Assembly: GCF_040529045.1 (NCBI RefSeq)
Contig: NZ_CP131914.1
Coordinates: 914,501-978,500 of the forward strand
Direction of reading: 5' to 3'
DNA length: 64,000 nucleotides
From: Xanthomonas indica
GTDB taxonomy: Bacteria; Pseudomonadota; Gammaproteobacteria; Xanthomonadales; Xanthomonadaceae
Shown: positions 55,279-64,000 of the stretch, in pieces
How positions within the stretch are numbered: position 1 is the first letter of the stretch
Layout of the letters: the number at the start of each line of letters is the position of its first letter
Position numbers and translations under genes: made by a program
The notes under the pieces: generated by a model
Told to the model about the DNA's origin: nothing
The model's database searches: none
Seen by the model: only the letters and a program-made list of their open reading frames with translations

Positions 55279-55301
55279 GTGGGAGGGACTTCAGTCCCGA
55301 C
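55279..55301 (+). repeat. GTGGGAGGGA-type palindrome
   Basis: 23-bp copy with arms GTGGGAGGGACTTC / AGTCCCGAC; compensating A/T substitutions keep the stem paired. Confidence 0.8.
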
Positions 55302-55395
55302 GCGTTGAGGTTGGGTACCTGGCAGCGTTGTTCGTCGCGGCTGCCCGGCAATTGATTCGTTCATGCATACAGAGCGTAGCCATGTACTGCAATCC

Positions 55396-56301
55396 CTACC
55401 CACGCCTGCCCGCCGCATGCCCCTGCGCCAACTGCCACAGGTGGCGCACGATCGGCATCGCCTGCGCGGTAGCTGGCAGCGCGGCCAGCGCCAGGCGCGC
55501 CATCGGTACGCGGCCTTCGATGTCCAGGTAGCGCACGCCGGGCAATTGCACCTGCGCGGTGGAGGCGGGGACCACCGATACGCCCAGTTCGGCGGCGACC
55601 AGGTTGACGATGGAGGACATCTGCGGCGCTTCCTGTTCGATCTTCAGTTCGAAGCCGGCCTGGCGGCAGGCATCGAGGATCTCGTCGTACAGGCTGGTGC
55701 CGAAGCTGCGCGGGAACAGGATGAAGGGTTCGCCGGCCAAGGCCGACAGTGGCGCGCGGCGGCGCTTGGCCAGGCGGTGCGCGGCCGGCACCGCGATCTT
55801 CATCGGCTCGTCGGGCAACTTGAGCAACTGCAATTCCGAGGGCGTGGCCACGCTGTAGCGGATGAAGGCCGCATCCAGCCGTCCCTGCAGCAGCGCGGCG
55901 AGCAGGCCGGCGGTGTTGGTCTCCTCCAGCGCCAGCGTCACCGCCGGCCAACCGCGGCGGAAGCCGCGCACCAGCGTCGGCACGATCGGGTTGAACGCTG
56001 CCGAGGCGGTGAAGCCGAGCCGCAGCACGCCGCTCTCGCCGCGCGCGGCGCGGCGCGCGGCGTCGCCGGCGCGTTCCAGGTCGGCGAGCACGCGCCGCGC
56101 TTCGGTGCGGAAGGCGCGGCCGGCATCGGTGAGCTCGGCACCGCGCGGCGTGCGCACGAACAGCGGCGTGCCCAGTTCCTCCTCCAGCGCGCGGATCTGC
56201 TGGCTCAGCGGCGGTTGCTGGATGCCCAGTTGCGCGGCGGCGCGGGTGAAGTGTCCGGCCTCGGCCACGGCCAGGAAGTAGCGCAGATGGCGCAGTTCCA
56301 T
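55396..56301 (-). CDS. LysR-type transcriptional regulator
   Basis: LysR family protein of 301 residues. It begins MELRHLRYFLAVAEAGHFTR with the helix-turn-helix AAAQLGIQQPPLSQQIRALE (about 20-40), then a periplasmic-binding-protein-like effector domain (about 90-300). It is divergent from an MFS transporter gene with 99 bp between starts, and the CATAT-N7-ATATG palindrome (56304-56320) next to its ATG is a good LysR-type site. Such regulator/transporter pairs commonly control efflux or uptake of a small metabolite; the ligand is unknown. ATG at 56301 is the classical family start. Confidence 0.92.
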   Translation of the reverse strand: MELRHLRYFLAVAEAGHFTRAAAQLGIQQPPLSQQIRALEEELGTPLFVRTPRGAELTDAGRAFRTEARRVLADLERAGDAARRAARGESGVLRLGFTASAAFNPIVPTLVRGFRRGWPAVTLALEETNTAGLLAALLQGRLDAAFIRYSVATPSELQLLKLPDEPMKIAVPAAHRLAKRRRAPLSALAGEPFILFPRSFGTSLYDEILDACRQAGFELKIEQEAPQMSSIVNLVAAELGVSVVPASTAQVQLPGVRYLDIEGRVPMARLALAALPATAQAMPIVRHLWQLAQGHAAGRRG

Positions 56302-56303
56302 GT

Positions 56304-56320
56304 CATATCCAGAACATATG
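56304..56320. promoter_or_regulatory. LysR-type operator
   Basis: CATATCCAGAACATATG: perfect 5-bp arms CATAT / ATATG spaced by 7 bp, two bases upstream of the LysR ATG and about 80 bp from the MFS start, the usual place for autoregulation and activation of the divergent gene. Confidence 0.68.
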
Positions 56321-56400
56321 GAAGGTCGGTCGATCATATATTGGACGCCGGGTGATGGCAGGCGAATACTGACCCTCCGTTTCCCGCCACCCCCCACACC

Positions 56401-57654
56401 GTGAACGCCTCCAGCCAATGCCCGCCGGTGCATGCCGTGGACGACGCGCCGTTGCTGCGCATCCGCCTGGCCCTGTTCCTTGCCGGCTTCGCCACCTTCT
56501 CGCTGCTGTACAGCGTGCAGCCGCTGCTGCCCGCGTTCGCGCGCGAATTCGGAGTCAGCGCCGCCGCCAGCTCGCTGCCGCTGTCGCTGGCCACCGGCGG
56601 CCTGGCGATCGCGATCTTCTGCGCCGGCGCGGTGTCGGAAACGCTGGGCCGGCGCGGGCTGATGTTCGTGTCGATCGCGTTGGCGGCGCTGCTCAACCTG
56701 CTGGCGTCGTGCCTGCCGCACTGGGGTTCCCTGGTGGTGGTGCGCGCGCTGTCCGGCATCGCCCTGGGCGGGGTGCCGGCGGTGGCGATGGTGTACCTGG
56801 CCGAGGAACTGCCGCCGAGCCGGCTCGGCGCGGCGACCGGGCTGTACGTGGCCGGCAATGCCTTCGGCGGCATGGTCGGCCGGATCGGCATGAGCATGCT
56901 CACCGATCACTTCGACTGGCGCATCGCGCTGGCCACGCTGAGCGCGGTCGACCTGCTGGTCGCGGTCGGCTTCGTGCTGCTGCTGCCGCCGTCGCGGCAC
57001 TTCGTGCGCCGTCAGGGCGTGAATCTGCGCTTTCATCTGCGCGCCTGGGGCGGGCATCTGCGCGATCGCCATCTGCCGTGGCTGTTCGCGATCCCGTTCC
57101 TGGCGATGGGCGTGTTCGTCAGCGTCTACAACTACGCCGGTTTCCGCCTGGGCGGGCCGGAGTTCGGGCTGAGCCAGAGCCAGCTCGGCCTGATCTTCAG
57201 CGCCTACGTGTTCGGCATCGTGTCTTCGTCGGTGGCGGGCGCGGCGTCGGACCGCTTCGGCCGCGGCCCGGTGGTGCTGGCCGGCCTCGTCACCGCGGCG
57301 CTGGGCGTGGCGCTGACCCTGGCGCATGCGCTGGTGCCGATCATCGCCGGCATTGTGCTGCTGACCATCGGCTTCTTCGTCGCGCATTCGGCGGCCAGCG
57401 CCTGGGTCGGACGCCTGGGCGGCCAGCACAAGAGCCATGCCGCCTCGCTGTACCTGCTGGCCTACTACGCCGGCGCCAGTGTGATCGGCTCGCTCAGCGG
57501 CGCAGCCTGGCAGCACGGTGGCTGGAACGCACTGGTCGCCTGCTGCCTGGTCTTGCTGGGCATCGGCCTGGTCGCCGCGCAGGTGCTACACCGCGGCGCC
57601 GACGACAGCCGTCCCTACGGACGCTTCGGGCCGCATCCGCCGCGCGGCGAGTGA
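56401..57654 (+). CDS. MFS transporter (YnfM-like)
   Basis: Inner-membrane major facilitator of 417 residues with 12 hydrophobic helices. The loop-2/3 motif is degenerate (GAVSETLGRRGLMFVS), and GIALGGVPAVAMVYLAEE and DRFGRGPVVLAG are typical. Best resemblance is to YnfM-type efflux or sugar/arabinose-exporter-like proteins beside LysR regulators; substrate unknown. The start is GTG at 56401, giving MNASSQCPPVH before the first helix; no strong ribosome site is seen, so an internal start is possible. It is followed by a VOC gene 33 bp later on the same strand. Confidence 0.85.
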   Translation: MNASSQCPPVHAVDDAPLLRIRLALFLAGFATFSLLYSVQPLLPAFAREFGVSAAASSLPLSLATGGLAIAIFCAGAVSETLGRRGLMFVSIALAALLNLLASCLPHWGSLVVVRALSGIALGGVPAVAMVYLAEELPPSRLGAATGLYVAGNAFGGMVGRIGMSMLTDHFDWRIALATLSAVDLLVAVGFVLLLPPSRHFVRRQGVNLRFHLRAWGGHLRDRHLPWLFAIPFLAMGVFVSVYNYAGFRLGGPEFGLSQSQLGLIFSAYVFGIVSSSVAGAASDRFGRGPVVLAGLVTAALGVALTLAHALVPIIAGIVLLTIGFFVAHSAASAWVGRLGGQHKSHAASLYLLAYYAGASVIGSLSGAAWQHGGWNALVACCLVLLGIGLVAAQVLHRGADDSRPYGRFGPHPPRGE

Positions 57655-57687
57655 GCCGCGCCGCCATCAGCCAACGAGGATGCCGCG

Positions 57688-58068
57688 ATGCAGATCGACC
57701 ACCTCGACCATCTGGTCCTCACCGTCGCCGACATCGAGGCGACCTGCGCGTTCTATGCGCAGGTGCTGGGCATGCGCGTGGTGACCTTCGGCGAAGGTCG
57801 CAAGGCGCTGGCCTTCGGCGCGCAGAAGATCAACCTGCACCGGCGTGGCCATGAGTTCGAACCCAAGGCGCGCGTGCCCACGCCGGGGTCGGCCGACCTG
57901 TGCTTTCTCACTGCCACGCCGCTGGGGCAGGTGGTCGAGGAACTGCGTGCCGCCGCCGTGCCGATCGAGCAGGGTCCGGTGCAGCGCACCGGCGCCCGCG
58001 GCCCGATCCTGTCGGTGTACCTGCGCGATCCCGACGGCAACCTGATCGAGATCGCCAATCCCTTGTGA
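57688..58068 (+). CDS. VOC-family (glyoxalase/dioxygenase-like) protein
   Basis: Protein of 126 residues of the vicinal-oxygen-chelate superfamily. It has two beta-alpha-beta-beta-beta units: DHLDHLVLTVADIEATCAFY (cited at 20) with a metal-site His, and the C-terminal YLRDPDGNLIEIANP with the metal-site Glu. Such proteins act as glyoxalases, antibiotic-binding proteins or dioxygenases; this one is not assignable. It is probably co-transcribed with the MFS gene. ATG at 57688 has AGGA nine to twelve bases upstream. A hairpin lies directly after the stop. Confidence 0.88.
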   Translation: MQIDHLDHLVLTVADIEATCAFYAQVLGMRVVTFGEGRKALAFGAQKINLHRRGHEFEPKARVPTPGSADLCFLTATPLGQVVEELRAAAVPIEQGPVQRTGARGPILSVYLRDPDGNLIEIANPL

Positions 58069-58070
58069 GC

Positions 58071-58090
58071 GCAGGCGCCGAAGCGCCTGC
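58071..58090. terminator. Bidirectional terminator hairpin between VOC gene and module B
   Basis: Perfect arms GCAGGCGC / GCGCCTGC with a CGAA tetraloop, between convergent stop codons at 58068 and 58100. No T tract. Confidence 0.6.
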
Positions 58091-58099
58091 ACGGCGCGG

Positions 58100-60052
<1,953 letters not shown>

Positions 60053-60118
60053 GGCGATGTCTCTGGAAAGATCGATGAGGGCGTGGAACGCACGAAAGGG
60101 GCGGCCGTGTCGGCCGTG

Positions 60119-62470
60119 TCACCAACTGAAGCCGGCGCCGGCGGACACGCTCTTCTCGTTGCCGGAGAAGGCGCCGCCGAGCGAGACGCTGGCGCGGTTG
60201 CCGATCGCGCGTTGGTAGCCGACCGCCAGCGCGCTTTCGCCGCCCTGCGAACCGACACCGACGCCGATCCGGTTGGCTCCGGCCAGGCCGGACGTGTTGG
60301 TCGCCATGCCGGCGTAGGCGGCACTGACCGCGCCCATCCGGTCGATGCGCCGGTCCAGGTGCTGGAAGCGCTGGTCGGTGTCGTTGCGCAGGCGGGTCAG
60401 GTTGTCGTCCCAGCCGGCCATGCGGCTGTCGGTGTAGGCCTTGGCGCTGCTCAGCGTGGCGCTGTCGCCGGCCTGCATCTGCGCGACGTTGACCGCATCG
60501 GTGGCGGCGCTGCCGGCGGCGACATTGCTGATCTGGCGTTCGTTGCCGGCGCTGCCCACCGAGACGGTGTTGGCGCGGGTGGCGGACGAACCCCGGCCGA
60601 TCGCCACGGCGTTGTTCGCCGATACCGAGGCGCCCTGGCCCACGGCGGTGCCGGAGGCGGCGGTGACCGTGGCGCTTTCGCCCACCGCCACGGCATTGGT
60701 GGCGCTGGCACTGATGCTGGCGTTGGCGCCGACTGCGGTGCTGCCGTCGGCATTGACCTGCGCGTTGCCGCCCAGTGCGGTGTCGTTGGGCCCGTAGGCC
60801 AGCGCATTGGAACCGATCGCCGTGCCGTTCTGACCGTTGGCGGTGGCCTGCGCGCCGACCGCCACCGCATTGGTGCCGGCGCCGACGCTGGGGCCACCCT
60901 CGGCGCCGCTGCCCACCGCCACACCGCCACCGCCGCTCTGCAACAGGCTGCCGACACGGGTGTCCAGCGCCGACAGCGCGCCGTCCAGCGCCGACAGCGC
61001 CGAGCCGACGTTGCCGTAGCTGTGGCCCTGGATCAGGTAGCTGCCGCCATTGAAGCTGCCATCGCCGCCGACCGCACTGCCGGCGCCGAGCGCGCTGGCG
61101 ATGCTGCGCAACTGCAGCACGTTGACCGCGTCGGTGTCGGCGGTGCCGGCGGCCACGTAGGTGAGCTGGCGCAGCGCGCCGTCGTTGCCGAAGGCGACCG
61201 CGTTGTCGCGGTCGGCCATCGCACCTGCACCGATCGCCACGCTGTTGGTGCCGGTGGCGGCGCTGTTGTAGCCGAGTGCGACGGTGCTCGCGCCCATCGC
61301 GGTCGCACCGCTGCCCAGTGCAGTGGCGCCGTTGCCGTTGGCGCTGGCGATGCTGCCGAAGGCGCTGGCATCGACACCGTCGGCGTAGGCCTGACCACCC
61401 ACCGCCATGGCGTTCTCGCTGGTCGCCAGCGCCTGCGCGCCCAGCGCGACGCTGTGGATGGCATCGGCATGGCTGTCGAAGCCCAGCGCCACGCCGTAAT
61501 CCGACAGCGCCCAGCTGCCGGCGCCCACGTTCACCGCGCCCAGGCCGTTGGCTTGGGCGGGAACGCCGCTGTTGCTGGCGCCGATGCTCACGCTCTGCTG
61601 GCCGAAGGCCGAGGCGCCTTCGCCGATCGCCACACTGCCGTCGCCGCTGGCGGTGGCGGTGTAGCCCATCGCGGTGCCGAAATAGCCGGAGGCGGTGCTG
61701 TAGCCGCCGGCCGCGGTGGCACCGACGTTGGACGCCAGGGCGGCGTAGCCGAAGGCGCTGGCCTGTTCGCTCTCGGCACGCGACGAACCGCCGACGGCGG
61801 TCGCATAGATCCCGCTGGCCGCGGAGGTGGACCCCACCGCGGTGGCGCTGTCGCCATCGGCGCTGGCGTTCCAGCCCAGTGCGCTGGCGTTGCCGGCGGT
61901 GGCTGCGGCGGCCGTGCCGATCGCCAGCGCACCGAAGCCGGTGCTCTGCGCGCCGGCGGAATCGCCGTTGGCGCTGCCGAAGAAGCTGCCGCCGATCGCG
62001 ATGGCCGAGGTGCCGCTGGCCACCGCACCGTCGCCCATGGCGATGGCGGCGCTGTCCGATGCCACGGTGTGGTGGCCGATGGCGATGGCGAAGGCGCCGG
62101 AGGCATCGGCGCGTGCGCCCATCGCCACCGCGCGCAAGCCGGCGGCGCTGGCGTAGTCGCTGCCGTCGTTCAGCCCTTCGGCCAGGAAGTAGTGGGTGGT
62201 GTTCTGGCTGCCCGGTTGCACGTCCTGGGCGGTGGCGTCCTGCGGCGTGGTGTCGGCGGCGTCAGCGCTGTCGGTCTCGGCGCCGAGGTTTGCGGCGCCG
62301 GTAGCGCGTTGTGGCGTCTGCGCGGCCGCGGCGGCGAAGGCGCTGGCGGGCAGGCTCAGCGCGAGCAGCAACGCGGCGGTCAACAATCGGTCAGACGCCT
62401 GCGGGAGGATGGACGAGGACGACGACAGCGGGCGCGCACCGGCGCGCAGGGCGTTGGGCAGAAAAGGCAT
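60119..62470 (-). CDS. YadA-like trimeric autotransporter adhesin (module B)
   Basis: Outer-membrane adhesin of 783 residues, paralogue of the module A protein. A signal region (about 1-50) precedes a short linker, then a long head of YadA-type repeats (for example AIAMGDGAVASGTSAIAIGG), neck motifs (TDAVNVLQLRS and TDAVNVAQMQAGDS) and a C-terminal anchor (ALAVGYQRAIGNRASVSLGG followed by AFSG). Head repeats are more numerous and more uniform than in module A. The last 100 residues are clearly homologous to those of module A. ATG at 62470 has GGAA upstream. First gene of the adhesin-protease pair and divergent from a histidine kinase. Confidence 0.92.
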   Translation of the reverse strand: MPFLPNALRAGARPLSSSSSILPQASDRLLTAALLLALSLPASAFAAAAAQTPQRATGAANLGAETDSADAADTTPQDATAQDVQPGSQNTTHYFLAEGLNDGSDYASAAGLRAVAMGARADASGAFAIAIGHHTVASDSAAIAMGDGAVASGTSAIAIGGSFFGSANGDSAGAQSTGFGALAIGTAAAATAGNASALGWNASADGDSATAVGSTSAASGIYATAVGGSSRAESEQASAFGYAALASNVGATAAGGYSTASGYFGTAMGYTATASGDGSVAIGEGASAFGQQSVSIGASNSGVPAQANGLGAVNVGAGSWALSDYGVALGFDSHADAIHSVALGAQALATSENAMAVGGQAYADGVDASAFGSIASANGNGATALGSGATAMGASTVALGYNSAATGTNSVAIGAGAMADRDNAVAFGNDGALRQLTYVAAGTADTDAVNVLQLRSIASALGAGSAVGGDGSFNGGSYLIQGHSYGNVGSALSALDGALSALDTRVGSLLQSGGGGVAVGSGAEGGPSVGAGTNAVAVGAQATANGQNGTAIGSNALAYGPNDTALGGNAQVNADGSTAVGANASISASATNAVAVGESATVTAASGTAVGQGASVSANNAVAIGRGSSATRANTVSVGSAGNERQISNVAAGSAATDAVNVAQMQAGDSATLSSAKAYTDSRMAGWDDNLTRLRNDTDQRFQHLDRRIDRMGAVSAAYAGMATNTSGLAGANRIGVGVGSQGGESALAVGYQRAIGNRASVSLGGAFSGNEKSVSAGAGFSW

Positions 62471-62595
62471 GGTCGGTTCCGGGGCTGGGGCCGGGAGCGT
62501 CGTCCCGACAACGAGTCAGGCCCGATTAAGGCCGCAAGCCCTGCGGCCCTTCAATGCACGCAGATTCACCGCTTCCTCACGGTAGACTCACCGTC

Positions 62596-64000
62596 ATGGG
62601 AGTCCGGGTGAGATGGGGTGCGCACGCTCCGCCGGTCGCGCTCGCCGCGCGGCTGTGGCGGCGCCTCTCGCTGTGGCTGCGCCGGGTGCCGATCGCCGAC
62701 CCGCTGGACCGGCGCAACGCGCCGGCGCTGCAGGTGCTGTTCGTGTTCCTGGGCAGCGAGATTCCGCTCAACAAGCTCTATCACCTGCTGACCGCACCGC
62801 GCATCGAGATGGGCACGGTGCAACTGGCGGTGGACGTCGGCACCGATGCGGCGATCGCCGCGGCGGCCTGGGCCGCGGTCTGGATGATCCGCCGCGGCCT
62901 GCTGAAACACGCCACGGCCATGTTCATCGCGGTGGTGCTGTGCTCGGCGGTCGCCGCCAACCTGGCGTTCGGCTACCAGCTGCAGGCCTTCGATCCGTAT
63001 CCGATGATGATGCTGACCCTGGCCGCGCTGGTGATCGGGCGCCGTGCGCTGTGGCTGGTCTACCTGTGCATCCCGCTGATCTTCTGGCTGGGCATGGAAA
63101 GCCCCTGGGGCCAGGACCCGCACGGCACCCGCAGCCCGTTCCAGAACCTGCCCTCGCTGGCGCTGAGCTACCTGATGATCACCCTGGTGCTGGACCGCAC
63201 CGTCGCGGCGCTGCGCGAGAGCCTGTGGCGTGCGCGGCGCAGCGCCGCGCGCCTGCGCGTGGAGATGCGCGAACGCGCCCAGGCGCAGCAGCGCCTGCTG
63301 CATCTGCAGAAGATCGAGCTGGTGGAACAGCTGGCCAGCGGTGTGTCGCACGACTTCAACAACATCCTCAGTGCGATCCTCGGCTACACCGAGCAACGCC
63401 ACTGCGTGCACGAACTGGACTATCACCCGCCGCGCGATGCGCTGGTGCTGGCCGAGGCGTTGGAAGGCGTGGCGCTGGCCGCGCACCGCGGCGTGGCGGT
63501 CAGCCGCAAGCTGCTCAGCTTCAGTCGCCGCGAGGCCAGCGTGCCCGAGCGCTTCGACGCTGGCGAAGCGCTGCGCAGCCTGCAGCCGATGCTGCGGCAA
63601 CTGTTGGGCGCCACCGTGCAGGTGCGCCTGGACCTCACCGCCGACCCGGCACCGGTGTTCCTGGACCGCAGCCGCTTCGACCTGGCGCTGCTCAACTTCG
63701 CCGCCAACGCGCGCGATGCGATGCCTGGCGGCGGCGGTTTTTCGCTGCAGCTGCGCCGCGACGGCGAGGCCATCGCCATCGCCATCGCCGATACCGGCGT
63801 GGGCATGAGCGAGGCGGTGCAACGGCACATCTTCGAGCCGTTCTTCACCACCAAGCCGGCCGGGCAGGGCACCGGGCTGGGCCTGGCGGTGGCCTTGGAG
63901 ATGGCGCAACAGGCGCAGGGCAGCCTGCAGGTGCGCAGCACGCCCGGCGCCGGCACCTGCTTCGTGCTGCGCCTGCCGCTGGCCGGGCTCAGCGCTCCTG
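62596..64000 (+). CDS. Membrane sensor histidine kinase (module B), 3' end outside window
   Basis: Paralogue of the module A kinase. The window covers 468 codons, to LAGLSAP, without a stop. Five hydrophobic helices lie at about 45-200; DRRNA (39-43), a VIGRRALW segment and an LSYLMITLVLDRT segment, shared in form with module A (VLGRRALW, FSYLLVALLLDRT), show common descent. The H-box ASGVSHDFNNIL carries His252, followed by an ATPase domain with N-box (LNFAANARDA), G1 (DTGVGMS) and G2 (GTGLGLAV). ATG at 62596 is divergent from the adhesin, 125 bp away. A response regulator, if present, would be beyond the edge. Confidence 0.9.
   Translation, partial: MGVRVRWGAHAPPVALAARLWRRLSLWLRRVPIADPLDRRNAPALQVLFVFLGSEIPLNKLYHLLTAPRIEMGTVQLAVDVGTDAAIAAAAWAAVWMIRRGLLKHATAMFIAVVLCSAVAANLAFGYQLQAFDPYPMMMLTLAALVIGRRALWLVYLCIPLIFWLGMESPWGQDPHGTRSPFQNLPSLALSYLMITLVLDRTVAALRESLWRARRSAARLRVEMRERAQAQQRLLHLQKIELVEQLASGVSHDFNNILSAILGYTEQRHCVHELDYHPPRDALVLAEALEGVALAAHRGVAVSRKLLSFSRREASVPERFDAGEALRSLQPMLRQLLGATVQVRLDLTADPAPVFLDRSRFDLALLNFAANARDAMPGGGGFSLQLRRDGEAIAIAIADTGVGMSEAVQRHIFEPFFTTKPAGQGTGLGLAVALEMAQQAQGSLQVRSTPGAGTCFVLRLPLAGLSAP

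Larger units (their letters stand above)
54985..55395. other. Gene-free spacer with two solitary REPs
   Basis: No credible gene. It contains a GCAACAGCAAAAGCCCGAGC tract (from about 54992), a solitary GTAG REP (55163-55185) and a GTGGGAGGGACTTCAGTC palindrome (55279-55301), the variant form with A/T changes. Confidence 0.6.

Overview
The window is GC-rich (roughly 70 percent by eye), densely coding, and looks like chromosome of a Xanthomonas-type gammaproteobacterium. Several things point there: an aryl-polyene (xanthomonadin-type) pigment cluster at the left edge, an OhrR/Ohr pair of the Xanthomonas kind, GTAG-type REP palindromes like those of Stenotrophomonas/Xanthomonas, and a second palindrome family with core GTGGGAGGGGCTTCAGCC. 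I see no tRNA, rRNA, CRISPR array, phage or intact insertion sequence. The genus is an inference from gene content and repeats, not from a search.

Layout from left to right. Positions 1-3.7 kb hold four overlapping minus-strand pigment genes (FAD oxidoreductase, glycosyltransferase, two ketosynthases). A YcgL protein overlaps a membrane-anchored ankyrin protein (3.9-7.4 kb). Module A (7.7-14.4 kb) contains a secreted subtilase, a YadA-like trimeric autotransporter, a divergent membrane histidine kinase and an OmpR-type regulator. Then come GH15 glycosidase and glucose-6-phosphate dehydrogenase (overlapping), a CPA2 cation/proton antiporter, and an acyl-CoA-synthetase/GNAT fusion. A patchy stretch at 24-26 kb includes a frameshifted cytochrome-like gene.

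From 28 to 35 kb is a leucine/isovalerate catabolic set (liuD, liuB, liuA) with a divergent TetR regulator; a 0.9 kb repeat complex lies between liuB and liuD. A cytochrome c, an ExeM-type nuclease and a second repeat complex follow. Next are a MerC-like protein and a COG0523 GTPase sharing a Zur-box-like palindrome, an EamA transporter, a hydrolase, ZapE, ohrR-ohr, a Sir2 deacylase, an esterase and an EnvZ/OmpR-type pair. A cobalamin riboswitch precedes nrdA-nrdB-flavodoxin-thioredoxin (49.5-54.6 kb). The right end has a third, partial repeat complex, a LysR/MFS divergent pair and a VOC protein. It closes with Module B (58.1 kb to the edge): a second subtilase, a second YadA-like adhesin and a second divergent histidine kinase, cut by the window end.

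The most unusual feature is the presence of two paralogous modules with the same order and nearly the same spacing (adhesin to protease 66 bp in both, kinase divergent from the adhesin). This suggests a surface-adhesin, processing-protease and sensor system that I do not recognise as described. Next in interest are the roughly 615 bp composite palindromes, whose outer ends run into hexamer/12-mer repeat tracts, and the riboswitch-controlled ribonucleotide reductase operon.
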